The notes: generated by a model not told the origin, from the letters alone. A stretch of 36,757 bases of DNA from JBOGHU01 sp050742255 (GCA_050742255.1 JBOGHU010000137.1:1-36757), one strand, 5' to 3'. Counted from the first letter of the stretch, positions 16,448-24,317 are shown. A program made the numbers and translations.

Positions 16448-17413
16448 TCAGCGGTAGCGGATGCGGGGGTCGAGCCACCGGTAGGCCAGGTCGGTGACCA
16501 GGTTGGCCATGACCACGGCGAAGGCGACCACCAGGAAGATGCCCAGCACGACCGGGGTGTCCCGGGCCTGGAGGGCGCCCAGGAGCACCCGGCCCAGGCC
16601 GGGCCAGCCGAACACCACCTCGGTCACGATGGCGCCCGAGAGCAGGTGGCCCACCCGGCCGCCGATCACCGTCACCACCGGCAGGAGGGCCCGGCGCAGG
16701 GCGTGCTTGACCATGACCCGGGGCGCGCTGAGGCCCTTGGCCCAGGCGGTGCGGACGTGGTCCCGCCCCATCTCGTCGATCAGGCCCACCCGGGTCAGGC
16801 GGGACACCGCCGCGATCTCCTGGGACGCCAGGACCAGGACGGGCAGCACCAGGTGGTGGGCCACGTCGGCGGCCGCTGCCAGCCCGGTGGCCTCCCCGCC
16901 GGGCGAGGTCATCCCCTGCACCGGGAACCAGCCCAGCCCCAGGGCCAGGACGAGGATGGCCACCTGGCCCACCCAGAACACCGGCGCCGCGTACAGGCCC
17001 AGGGTGGCGCTGGTGACGGCGGCGTCCCGAAGGCCGTGGGGGCGGGCGGCCACGAACAGGCCCAGGGCCACCCCCCCCACGGTGGAGATCACCAGGGCGG
17101 TGACGCTGAGCAGCAGGGTGGCGGGGATCCGCTCGCCGATGATCTGGGCCACCGGGCGGCCCTGGGTGAAGGAGACGCCGAGGTCGGCGGTCGCCACCCT
17201 GGCCACGTAGGTGACCAGCTGCTCGGGGAGCGGCTCGTCCAGGCCGAACCGCTCCCGCATGAACTCGTAGTAGGCGGCGTCCCCGCTCTGGCCGGCCAGG
17301 GCCAGGACCGGGTCACCGGGAGCCAGGTGGATGAGCAGGAAGCCGGCCAGGAGGATCGCCGCCGCGGTCGGCACCACCTGGAGGAGGCGCCACCCGAGGT
17401 AGCCGAGCGTCAC
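16448..17413 (-). CDS. Peptide/nickel ABC transporter permease (OppB/DppB type)
   Basis: 321-residue inner-membrane permease with the OppB-type N-terminus (YLGWRLLQVVPTAAAILLAG, then IHLAPGDPV), the segment DLGVSFTQGRPVAQIIGERI, a central membrane core, and the EAA loop around RTAWAKGLSAPRVMVKHAL. The C-terminus LVTDLAYRWLDPRIRYR is diagnostic for this family. The GTG start overlaps the stop of the binding-protein gene (GTGA). Confidence 0.9.
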   Translation of the reverse strand: MTLGYLGWRLLQVVPTAAAILLAGFLLIHLAPGDPVLALAGQSGDAAYYEFMRERFGLDEPLPEQLVTYVARVATADLGVSFTQGRPVAQIIGERIPATLLLSVTALVISTVGGVALGLFVAARPHGLRDAAVTSATLGLYAAPVFWVGQVAILVLALGLGWFPVQGMTSPGGEATGLAAAADVAHHLVLPVLVLASQEIAAVSRLTRVGLIDEMGRDHVRTAWAKGLSAPRVMVKHALRRALLPVVTVIGGRVGHLLSGAIVTEVVFGWPGLGRVLLGALQARDTPVVLGIFLVVAFAVVMANLVTDLAYRWLDPRIRYR

Positions 17414-19059
17414 GTCTCACAGAACGCGGTCTCGGCGAAGTGCCCCGACTCCCCGAAGCCCTGGCAGCCGGCCCGGTGGGCCCGGACGGCCTCGGTCTCC
17501 ACCATCCAGAGGTAGGGGAGGTCCTCCACCAGGGTCTCCTGGATCTGGCGGTAGATGTCGCTGCGCTGGTCCTGGTCGACGGTGGTGAGGGCCTGGTCGA
17601 AGAGCCGGTCCACGTCCGGGTTGCGGTAGGCGGAGGAGTTGGAGAAGGGGATGGGCGCGATGTTGGAGGAGATGTACATCCTCCGCACGCCGATCTCGGG
17701 GTCGGTGGCGTTGCAGTAGGAGATGATGTTGGTGTCGAAGTCCCGCCGGGTGAAGACGGTCTCGACGAAGACCGGCGGCTCCAGGGTCTGCAGGGTCACG
17801 TCCGCCCCGATCTGGGCCAGCTGGGCCCGGGCCAGCTCCCCGTACTGGGAGAAGGTGGGGAAGCTCAGGAACCGGAACGCCAGCGGGGTGCCATCGGGGA
17901 CCCCCTCCACGCCCCGGGCGGAGCGGGTGCCCCCGTCCTCGGCCACCCAGCCCGCCTCGTCCAGCAGGCGCTGGGCCGCCTCGGGGTCGAAGCTGGGCAT
18001 GTCCAGGTCGTCGGCGTGGGCGAAGGGGATGCCGCTGTGGATGGGCGCCTCGGCCACCCGGCCCTGGCCGAACTCGACCCGCTCGAGGAACTGCTGGCGG
18101 TCCAGCCCCGAGGCCAGGGCCTCCCGCACGTCCCGGTCCGCGAACATCGGGTTGTCCAGGTTGAAGCTGACGGTCATGATGCAGTTGGCCCCGCCGGGGT
18201 TCACCGAGGTCCGGAGGAACTCGAAGTCGCCGCCCTGCTCGAGGCGGGCCAGGTCGGGGCCGGGCACGCCGAACAGCCAGTCGACCTCGCCCGCCTCGAG
18301 GGACGCCACCTGGTTGCCCTTCTCGGGGATCACCCGCATGACCACGCGGTCCAGGTAGGGGAGGTCCTCCTTGAAGTACTCCCGGTTGGCCTCCATCACC
18401 ACCTCCTGGCCGGGCTGGTAGGAGACGAAGCGGAACGGGCCCGTCCCCACCGGCTCCTGGTTGGCGGGGTTCTGCTCGGGATCGGTGCCCTCGTAGACGT
18501 GCTTGGCGACGATGGGCGCCTCGGTCACGTTGAGCTGCTGCAGGAAGGGGGCGTAGGGCTGCTTGAAGCGGAAGACCACCGTCTGGTCGTCGGGCGTCTC
18601 GATCGACTCCAGCGCCGAGCCCACCGAGGCCTTGGTCCGGGAGTGGAACTGGAGCAGGACCTCCTCGAAGCTGAACTTCACGTCGGCCGACGTGAACGGC
18701 TGGCCGTCGTGCCACAAGACGTCGTCGCGCAGCCGGAAACGGTAGACGGCGCCGTCCTCCTCCACCTCCCACGACCGGGCCAGCTCGGGGATGGGCTCCA
18801 GGTCGGCGTCCAGCTCGACCAGGCCGTTGTACATCAGCTCGGAGGCGGTGTGGACGGCCCCGCTGGTGGTGATGGCCGGGTTGAGCTGGCCCGGGTCGGA
18901 GTCGACGGGAGCGACCAGGGTCCCTCCCCGCACCGGGCCGGCGGTGGTGGTGCTGGTGGCCCCGGCCTGGGTCGCGGAGTCCTCGGCGTCCCCGCCGCAG
19001 GCGACCGCCACCACCGCCATGACCACCACGACGAGCATCGTCTTGCGCCTCACCGGCAC
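17410..19059 (-). CDS. ABC transporter substrate-binding lipoprotein, family 5 (OppA/DppA/NikA type)
   Basis: 549-residue exported solute-binding protein, first gene of the importer operon. The signal peptide (MLVVVVMAVVAVACGG) has a lipobox with the lipid-anchored Cys in VACGG, then a Ser/Thr-rich linker and a mature family 5 fold beginning RGGTLVAPVDSDPGQLNPA. SYQPGQEVVMEANREYF and RVVMRVIPEKGNQ are typical family 5 segments. Ligands of the family include peptides, nickel complexes, sugars and opines; none can be assigned. The GTG at 19059 follows GGAGGGG (5 nt spacing); a second GTG at 19053 is an alternative. A small hairpin (GGCCG-TGT-CGGCC) lies just before the Shine-Dalgarno sequence. 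Confidence 0.9.
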   Translation of the reverse strand: MPVRRKTMLVVVVMAVVAVACGGDAEDSATQAGATSTTTAGPVRGGTLVAPVDSDPGQLNPAITTSGAVHTASELMYNGLVELDADLEPIPELARSWEVEEDGAVYRFRLRDDVLWHDGQPFTSADVKFSFEEVLLQFHSRTKASVGSALESIETPDDQTVVFRFKQPYAPFLQQLNVTEAPIVAKHVYEGTDPEQNPANQEPVGTGPFRFVSYQPGQEVVMEANREYFKEDLPYLDRVVMRVIPEKGNQVASLEAGEVDWLFGVPGPDLARLEQGGDFEFLRTSVNPGGANCIMTVSFNLDNPMFADRDVREALASGLDRQQFLERVEFGQGRVAEAPIHSGIPFAHADDLDMPSFDPEAAQRLLDEAGWVAEDGGTRSARGVEGVPDGTPLAFRFLSFPTFSQYGELARAQLAQIGADVTLQTLEPPVFVETVFTRRDFDTNIISYCNATDPEIGVRRMYISSNIAPIPFSNSSAYRNPDVDRLFDQALTTVDQDQRSDIYRQIQETLVEDLPYLWMVETEAVRAHRAGCQGFGESGHFAETAFCET

Positions 19060-19104
19060 CTTCCCCTCCGGCCGACACGGCCTACTGGTCCACGCTGGCG
19101 GCAG

Positions 19105-19110
19105 AGTATA
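19105..19110 (-). promoter_or_regulatory. -10 box TATACT of the ABC importer operon
   Basis: On the minus strand TATACT is a near-consensus -10 box 45 nt before the GTG start of the binding-protein gene. A -35 element is not obvious. It shares the 231-nt divergent region 19060-19290 with the promoter of the propeller-ATPase operon. Confidence 0.5.
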
Positions 19111-19251
19111 GGGCGCGGCAACGGTGACCGCTCGGGGGTGTGGATAGCAGGTCAGGGAGGCACGGCGGTCGGAGCCGCGGTCAACGGGCCTGCCGGCGCG
19201 ATACTGACGGGTCGCCGTCGACAGAGGCGGCCGGGCGGCGCCTGGTCCGGC

Positions 19252-19257
19252 TAGGGT
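19252..19257 (+). promoter_or_regulatory. -10 box TAGGGT of the propeller/CooC operon
   Basis: TAGGGT lies 33 nt before the first possible GTG of the propeller gene, with AGGAGG at 19279-19284 between them. This is a leadered promoter for the coupled genes up to 22755. Confidence 0.45.
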
Positions 19258-19290
19258 CGCCCGCGACGCTGGGGAGAGAGGAGGTCGCAG

Positions 19291-20802
19291 GTGGTGAGGC
19301 GCACCGCTCTGGCGCTGGTTGCGGCCCTGCTCGGCGCCGGCGCGGTGGCCGGCGCCATCGTGTTCCTGACCGGCGACCGGGACACCGAGGTGGCCGCCAG
19401 CGTCCTGGTCAACCAGCCCGGCCAGATCGAGGTCCACAACTCGCCCACCGTGGCCCGCAACCCCCGGCGGGCCGAGGACGTCGTGGTCGTGCACCGCATC
19501 GACCGGCCCGGCTTCTCGGCCAGCCTGGACTGGAGCGACGACGGGGGGAGCACGTGGCAACCCACCGAGCTGGCCCTCCCCCCCGGGGTGCCCACCTGCG
19601 CCGCCCCCCTGGCCCCGGGCCGGGCCTGCCCGTTCGGGCCCGACGCCGCCTTCGGGCCTGACGGCACGCTCTATGTCCTGTACGTCAACCTCGAAGGGCA
19701 GGGCAACGTCCCCACCAACCTGTGGCTGGCCACCTCGACCGACGGGGGGCGCACGCTGTCGGAGCCGGTCCGCGTCGCCGGGGAGCTGACCTTCCAGCCC
19801 CGCCTGGCGGTGGGTGACGACGGCACCGTCCACGTCACCTGGGTCCAGGTCGACGCGGTGGGCCTCTTCCGCTTCGTCGGGCCGGCCCGGGTGGTGGCGG
19901 TCCGCTCCACCGACAGGGGACAGACGTTCTCCGAGCCGGCGACGGTCAGCGACGCCGAGCGGGAGCGGGTGGGGGCGGCCAGCCCCGTGGTCGGCGGTGA
20001 CGGCGACCTGGTGGTCCTCTACGAGGACTTCAAGGGTGACCGGCGGGACTTCGAGAACCTGGAGGGGCCGCCGGCCGAGGAGCCCTTCGCCCTGGTCGTC
20101 ACCCGCTCCGACGACGGTGGCCGGTCGTTCTCGGCGGGCGTGGAGCTGGAGTCCGACGTGGTGGCGACCAGGCGCTTCCTGGTGTTCCTGCCCGAGTTCC
20201 CGTCGCTGGCAGCAGGGTCGGGCCAGACGCTGTACGTGGCCTGGGCCGACGGCCGCAACGGCGACGAGGACGTCTTCCTCCGCCGCTCCGACGACGGCGG
20301 GGGGACCTGGACCGATGCCGTCCGGGTCAACGACAACCCGGTCGGCGACGGGACCGACCAGTACCTGCCCAAGGCGGCGGTGGCCCCCGACGGCCGGGTC
20401 GACGTCCTCTTCTACGATCGCCGCCGTGACCCCGAGAACGTGGGCACCGACGCCTTCCTGGCCACCTCCGACGACGGCGGGAGCTCGTTCGAGAACCTCC
20501 GGGTCTCCTCGACCTCCTTCGACTCTCGCATCGGCCCCACCCTCGGGGAGCAGTACGGCACCGACCTCGGAGCCCGCCTGGGCCTGGTGGCCGGCTCCGG
20601 CGCCTCGCTGGCGGCGTGGACCGACACCCGGATGGGGTCCGAGGCCACCGGCCGCCAGGACGTGCTCGGCGCCGTGATCGACCAGCCTGCGTCGACCCCC
20701 CTCCTGGCCCGGCCGCCGGTGGTGGCCGGGCTGCTGGTGGCGGGCATCCTGGCGCTGGGCGGGTGGTGGGCCACCACCCGCCGGGCGGCGGGGGCGCCGT
20801 GA
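19291..20802 (+). CDS. Membrane-anchored sialidase-like (BNR/Asp-box) beta-propeller protein
   Basis: 503-residue extracytoplasmic protein, anchored by an N-terminal signal-anchor helix (TALALVAALLGAGAVAGAIVF) and probably by a C-terminal helix (PPVVAGLLVAGILALGGWWA) followed by basic residues. The body holds at least six Asp-box motifs: SDDGGSTW, STDGGRTL, STDRGQTF, SDDGGRSF, SDDGGGTW and SDDGGSSF, the repeat seen in sialidases and other six-bladed propellers. I could not recognise the catalytic Arg triad or a YRIP motif, so binding or another activity is as likely as sialidase. The GTG starts at 19291 and 19294 both follow AGGAGG. Its TGA overlaps the GTG of the first ATPase, so the two are translationally coupled. 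Confidence 0.75.
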   Translation: MVRRTALALVAALLGAGAVAGAIVFLTGDRDTEVAASVLVNQPGQIEVHNSPTVARNPRRAEDVVVVHRIDRPGFSASLDWSDDGGSTWQPTELALPPGVPTCAAPLAPGRACPFGPDAAFGPDGTLYVLYVNLEGQGNVPTNLWLATSTDGGRTLSEPVRVAGELTFQPRLAVGDDGTVHVTWVQVDAVGLFRFVGPARVVAVRSTDRGQTFSEPATVSDAERERVGAASPVVGGDGDLVVLYEDFKGDRRDFENLEGPPAEEPFALVVTRSDDGGRSFSAGVELESDVVATRRFLVFLPEFPSLAAGSGQTLYVAWADGRNGDEDVFLRRSDDGGGTWTDAVRVNDNPVGDGTDQYLPKAAVAPDGRVDVLFYDRRRDPENVGTDAFLATSDDGGSSFENLRVSSTSFDSRIGPTLGEQYGTDLGARLGLVAGSGASLAAWTDTRMGSEATGRQDVLGAVIDQPASTPLLARPPVVAGLLVAGILALGGWWATTRRAAGAP

Positions 20803-21560
20803 GGGTGGCGTTCGTGGGCAAGGGGGGCTCGGGCAAGTCGGCCATCGCCGGCACCTTCGCCCGGGCCCTGGCCCGCCGGGGCGAGCCAGTCCTGGCCGTC
20901 GACTCCGACCCCATGCCGGGCCTGGCGTTCTCGCTCGGGATCGAGGCCGATGACGCCCCCATCCCCGAGGAGGCGGTGGTGGAGCGGGCCGAGGGGGACG
21001 GCGGCCCCCGGTTCCGGCTCCGCCCCGGCCTGGGCGCGGCCGAGGCCATCGAGCGGTACGCGGCGGTGGGCCCCGACGGCGTCCGCTTCCTCCAGCTGGG
21101 CAAGCTCCGGGGCCACGTCGGGACGCTGGTGCGCTCGCAGTTCGCCTTCCGCCAGATCGTGGAGGAGCTGCCCGAGGGCGGCTGGCACCTGATCGGCGAC
21201 CTGCCGGGTGGGACCCGCCAGCCCTTCGCCGGCTGGGGCGACTACGCCCGGGTCATCCTCGTCGTGGCCGAGCCCTCGGCCAAGTCGCTGCTGTCGGCCC
21301 GGCGGCTCACCCGGCTGGCCCTGGCCAAGCGGGCGCCCGACGCCATCCTGGCGGTGGCCAGCAAGGTCCGGGAGCCGGCCGACGTCGGGTGGATCGGCCA
21401 GCGCACCGGCCTGGAGGTGGTGGCGGCCGTCCCCTTCGACGACGAGCTGGGGGCGGCCGAGCGGGCGGGCCTGGCCCCCATCGACGCGGCGCCGGCCTGC
21501 CCGGCGGTGAGGGCGGTAGAATCACTGGTGGATCGACTGTGCGAGGAGCGAGTCACATGA
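20799..21560 (+). CDS. CooC/NifH-like P-loop ATPase (first of a pair)
   Basis: 253-residue SIMIBI-class ATPase. Deviant Walker A is VGKGGSGKS at residues 6-14, with the signature Lys at the first K; the next strand is LAVDSDPMPGLAFSLG, the switch segment is LIGDLPGGTRQPF, and a base-recognition-like strand is ILAVASKVREP. It resembles the CooC/ArsA/NifH group that loads metal or electrons onto target enzymes, but it lacks the CxC metal motif of CooC. It is 253 residues long, like CooC. It overlaps the propeller gene upstream (GTGA) and the second ATPase downstream (ATGA). The two ATPases share the same N-terminal architecture and could form a heterodimer; this is an inference. Confidence 0.78.
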   Translation: MRVAFVGKGGSGKSAIAGTFARALARRGEPVLAVDSDPMPGLAFSLGIEADDAPIPEEAVVERAEGDGGPRFRLRPGLGAAEAIERYAAVGPDGVRFLQLGKLRGHVGTLVRSQFAFRQIVEELPEGGWHLIGDLPGGTRQPFAGWGDYARVILVVAEPSAKSLLSARRLTRLALAKRAPDAILAVASKVREPADVGWIGQRTGLEVVAAVPFDDELGAAERAGLAPIDAAPACPAVRAVESLVDRLCEERVT

Positions 21561-22294
21561 AGTTCGCGGTGGTCGGCAAGGGCGGCTCGGGCAAGACCAC
21601 CACCTCGGCGGTGGTGGCGCGGACCCTGGCCCGCCACGGGCATGCCGTTGTCGCGCTGGACTGCGACTCGAACCCCAACCTCGGGATCTCGCTGGGCGTG
21701 GGCGACGACGAGACCGAGCGGCTGGTGGCCATGCGCCAGGCCTTGGACGAGGGCGACGGGAGCCACGCCCCGGGCTGGCACGAGCTGCTCGACCGCTTCG
21801 GCTCCGACGCCCCCGACGGGGTGCGGCTGGCCGTGGTGTCGAGGATCGACAACCCCGAGCCGGGCTGTCCCTGATGCGGGCTCTCCCCCGAGCAGTTGCT
21901 CGGGAGCGTGGAGTTCGGGTCCACGACGGTGATCGCCGACCTCGAGGCCGGGATCGGCACCCTGACCCGCCTGGCCGACCAGGAGGTCGACGCGGTGCTG
22001 GTCGTGGTGGAGCCCACCCCCAAGTCCATCGAGGTCGGGGTCAGGGCGGTGGGCCTGGTGGAGGAGAAGTCCCTGGGCCGGGTGGTGGTGGTGGCCAGCC
22101 GCGTCCAGGGTGAGGAGGACCTGGCCACCATCAGGGCCGCCTTCCCCGGTCAGGAGGTGGTCCCCGTCCCTGTCGACCGGGCCATCGAGGAGGCCGACCG
22201 CCACGGGCTGGCGCCCCTCGACACCGCGCCCGACGCCCCCGCCGTGCGGGCCCTGGTCAGCCTGGCCGAGGGCCTGCTGCCGGCGCCGGCCTAG
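21557..22294 (+). CDS. CooC-like ATPase with an in-frame TGA, probable selenoprotein
   Basis: Read through the TGA at 21872-21874, this is one 245-residue ATPase in a single frame. Deviant Walker A is VGKGGSGKTTT (residues 6-16), with LDCDSNPNLG at 34-43, switch segment VIADLEAGIGTLTRL, and nucleotide-site strand VVVASRVQGEED. Position 106 is the TGA. It lies in GCP-U-CG, giving C104-Pro-Sec106-C107. In CooC a CxC motif at about this position binds nickel at the dimer interface, so Sec would replace the second Cys of that site. A hairpin of SECIS type starts 12 nt after the TGA. Coding character continues unchanged on both sides and the two halves make one domain, which argues against a dead gene. 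No selA, selB, selC or selD lies in the window. A nonsense mutation or base error is the alternative. ATGA overlap with the first ATPase. Confidence 0.72.
21887..21904 (+). promoter_or_regulatory. SECIS-like hairpin downstream of the TGA
   Basis: CCCGAGC (21887-21893) pairs perfectly with GCTCGGG (21898-21904) around the loop AGTT (21894-21897). The upper stem begins 12 nt after the TGA and the loop 19 nt after it, with a G followed by U in the second and third loop positions. In the E. coli fdhF element the key loop G and U are at 23 and 24 counting from the U of UGA; here they are at 24 and 25. The lower stem is weak (CT with AG flanking, bulged Cs). Confidence 0.6.
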
Positions 22295-22317
22295 GGCCGG
22301 CGCCGGGCACCGAGCGG

Positions 22318-22755
22318 GTGGGCCGCCCCCGACCGGCCCCGGCTGGCCCCGGGTCCATCTCGGGGACCTGGCGGCGACTCTGCGTGGCGGGGCTGGTGGT
22401 GGGGGTGTGGGCGGTCCTGCCGCCCTTCAGCGGGCCTGAGCTGAACACCGAGCTGAGGGTCGAGGTGGCCGACCATGCCGTGCCGGGCGCGCTCGTCCTC
22501 CTGGTCTCGCTGGCAGCGGTGGCGCTCGTGCCCCGGCTGGCCCGTCCCGCCTCGGCGCTGCTGGTGGCCGGGCTGGTGGTGTTCCTCGCCGGGTTCTGGA
22601 TGGTAGCCACCCACGTCCCCCTGGTCGCCCAGGCCCTCGGGGACGAGGCGCCGGTGGGGGCGACGGTGTACCACGCCCTGCCGGGGGTGGCGGTCGCCGT
22701 CCTCGGAGCCGTGTGGGCCGGTTCGTACTGGGGAGCGGCCTCACCGGGGGAGTAG
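22318..22755 (+). CDS. Four-helix membrane protein of unknown function
   Basis: 145 residues with four predicted membrane helices: LCVAGLVVGVWAVLPPF (about 23-39), PGALVLLVSLAAVALVP (about 57-73), ALLVAGLVVFLAGFWMVATH (about 81-100) and ALPGVAVAVLGAVWAGSYW (about 121-139). I do not recognise a family. It starts with a GTG 23 nt after the stop of the Sec-type ATPase and precedes a strong terminator, so it is the likely last gene of the propeller/CooC operon. Confidence 0.6.
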   Translation: MGRPRPAPAGPGSISGTWRRLCVAGLVVGVWAVLPPFSGPELNTELRVEVADHAVPGALVLLVSLAAVALVPRLARPASALLVAGLVVFLAGFWMVATHVPLVAQALGDEAPVGATVYHALPGVAVAVLGAVWAGSYWGAASPGE

Positions 22756-22765
22756 GCGGAGAGCG

Positions 22766-22797
22766 CGGACCGGGCGCCCTCGGGGGCGCCCGGTCCG
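22766..22797. terminator. Strong bidirectional hairpin between convergent genes
   Basis: A perfect 14-bp stem (22766-22779 with 22784-22797) closes on the loop TCGG. The plus-strand side is followed by a T-rich run with interspersed Gs (around 22807-22820). It lies between the stop of the four-helix protein gene and the stop of the convergent secreted-protein gene, so it can serve both. Confidence 0.75.
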
Positions 22798-22827
22798 GAC
22801 TGCGTCGTTGTGTTGTGGTTCGGCTGG

Positions 22828-23415
22828 TCAGTCGTCGCTGCGGACCTTCGCCGCCTCGGGCACGTCACGACGACGGGCCTGACGGGCGAAGGCGGTGAAG
22901 CCAGCCCCGAAGAGGGCCAGGCCGAGGACACCCAGACCGATGGTCAGGGCGATGATCCCGGCGTCAGACCCGGGCTCGCTGGCGACCAGCGGGCTCTCGG
23001 TGGCGGGCTGCTGGGCGGCGGCCTCACCGCCGGCCCCGAGGATCTGGTACGACGCCCGAGCGGGCGTGCCGTACTGGTCCTCGCCCTCCGCGTCGCGCTG
23101 GGTGGCGACGATCACGTAGTAGCCGGCGTCACCCTCGGGCACCTGGAAGGTGGCGGAGATGTTGCCGGCGGAGTCGGGGACCGACTCGGCCAGCACCGCT
23201 CCGTCGGCACCGTTCCAGTGGAGGACCACCGGGACCGACGGACCCTCCTTGGCGACCCTGAACGAGCTCCCCGTGGCGGTGAGGGTCTCACCGGCGTTGC
23301 CCGAGGCGCTGCTCAGGTTCAGGGTGGCCAGGTTCGTGCACGCGAACGCCGTGGCGCCCACGACCGCGATACCGGCGACGACCAGCCCGAAGAATGAACC
23401 TACCTTCCTCTTCAT
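22828..23415 (-). CDS. Secreted beta-sandwich protein with C-terminal membrane anchor
   Basis: 195 residues. A signal peptide (KRKVGSFFGLVVAGIAVVG) is followed by an exported domain of about 110 residues that looks like an immunoglobulin-type or IPT-type beta sandwich (LNLSSASGNAGETLTATGSS, VPVVLHWNGADGAVLAESV, GNISATFQVPEGDAGYYVIV). After an Ala/Gly/Gln linker comes one C-terminal helix (IIALTIGLGVLGLALFGAG) and a basic cytoplasmic tail, so it is anchored facing outward. Function unknown. The ATG at 23415 has AGGAG five to six nt upstream; the longer open frame starts inside the repeat-rich promoter region and is rejected. It is divergent from the DedA gene. Confidence 0.68.
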   Translation of the reverse strand: MKRKVGSFFGLVVAGIAVVGATAFACTNLATLNLSSASGNAGETLTATGSSFRVAKEGPSVPVVLHWNGADGAVLAESVPDSAGNISATFQVPEGDAGYYVIVATQRDAEGEDQYGTPARASYQILGAGGEAAAQQPATESPLVASEPGSDAGIIALTIGLGVLGLALFGAGFTAFARQARRRDVPEAAKVRSDD

Positions 23416-23514
23416 TCGTGCTCCTTCCCCAGTCGACGGCCGGGGCTTCCCGGTGGCCGAGCTGAATGGCTTGTGGTACCGCCTCAGTCTGGCAGACACC
23501 CTGGCAGTGGACAA

Positions 23515-23607
23515 TAGATGTCTTTTACATCTATGCAGAGTACATCCAATATGGATGTGGAGCACATCTAGAACGAGATGTCTCTTGGGGGTGTCTGGGC
23601 CACATCC
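23515..23607. promoter_or_regulatory. Cluster of ACATC(C/T) inverted repeats, candidate operators
   Basis: Three inverted repeats follow each other: TAGATGT-5-ACATCTA (23515-23533), ACATCC-5-GGATGT (23542-23558) and ACATCT-6-AGATGT (23564-23581). A further half-site ACATCC is at 23602-23607. All share the half-site ACATC(C/T), and the stretch is clearly more A/T-rich than its surroundings. The cluster lies in the 269-nt divergent region between the secreted-protein gene and dedA. The binding protein is unknown. Confidence 0.6.
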
Positions 23608-23670
23608 AGACGCCTATCCGGGCCGGACAGCGCCGCCAGGCCGAGAGGGCCGCCTGGCCGCGCCAGGGGT

Positions 23671-23676
23671 TAGGGT
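23671..23676 (+). promoter_or_regulatory. -10 box TAGGGT of dedA
   Basis: TAGGGT lies 8 nt before the GTG at 23685 (5 nt before the GTG at 23682), again without a Shine-Dalgarno sequence. Confidence 0.45.
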
Positions 23677-23684
23677 CGGCGGTG

Positions 23685-24317
23685 GTGGACGAAGAGGGAG
23701 GGATCACCGGCTGGATCACCAGCGTGGTCGACCGGGTGGGGGAGGTCGGCGTCGGCGGCCTGGTCGCCCTGGAGAACCTCTTCCCCCCCGTCCCCTCCGA
23801 GGCCATACTCCCCTTCGCCGGCTTCCGGGCCGAGCGGGGCGAGCTGCACCTGGTCCTCACCTGGGTGGCGGCCACCGCCGGCGCCCTGCTCGGGGCCCTC
23901 GTGCTCTACGGAGCCGGTGCCCTGGTGGGCTACGACCGCCTCCACACACTGGCCGGCCGCCGCTGGTTCGTGGTCCTGGGCCAGCGGGACCTCGAACGGG
24001 GCGAGCGGTTCTTCGCCAGGCACGGGGGCAAGATCGTGCTGCTGGGCCGGTGCGTGCCCCTCGTCCGCAGCGTGGTGTCGGTGCCGGCCGGGGTGGCCCG
24101 GATGCCCCTCCCCCGGTTCTGTGCCTACACCGTGGTGGGCAGCGCGGTGTGGAACGCCGTCTTCATCGCCGTGGGCTTCCAGCTCGGGGTGCGCTGGGAC
24201 CGGGTGGAGGGGTACGTGGCCCCGGTGGGGTACGTGGTCGGTGCCCTCCTCCTCGGGTGGGTGGGGGTGACCACCTGGCGGAAGGTGAGGCGGCTGCGGC
24301 AGGCCGGTGCCGCCTGA
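23685..24317 (+). CDS. DedA family membrane protein
   Basis: 210-residue integral membrane protein of the DedA/SNARE-associated (VTT) family, whose bacterial members act as undecaprenyl-phosphate or phospholipid transporters and support envelope homeostasis. The family signature near the N-terminus is visible (LENLFPPVPSEAILPFAGF), as is the conserved second half (RCVPLVRSVVSVPAGVARM) that contains the essential Arg residues. Four or five hydrophobic segments can be seen. Two adjacent GTG codons (23682, 23685) follow a TAGGGT box; 23685 fits the usual spacing better. A longer open frame upstream runs through the operator-like repeats and is rejected. dinG follows almost immediately. Confidence 0.88.
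   Translation: MDEEGGITGWITSVVDRVGEVGVGGLVALENLFPPVPSEAILPFAGFRAERGELHLVLTWVAATAGALLGALVLYGAGALVGYDRLHTLAGRRWFVVLGQRDLERGERFFARHGGKIVLLGRCVPLVRSVVSVPAGVARMPLPRFCAYTVVGSAVWNAVFIAVGFQLGVRWDRVEGYVAPVGYVVGALLLGWVGVTTWRKVRRLRQAGAA

Noticed and set aside
21557..21874. A separate 105-residue truncated ATPase ending at the TGA, with a second gene starting near 21896
   Set aside because: The downstream half has no Shine-Dalgarno sequence or plausible start, continues in the same frame, and supplies the rest of the same ATPase fold. Read-through at a Cys-flanked TGA with a SECIS-like hairpin explains the data better.
23466..23684. N-terminal extension of the DedA protein upstream of 23682
   Set aside because: It would run across the inverted-repeat cluster and the -10 box and adds residues with no family resemblance.
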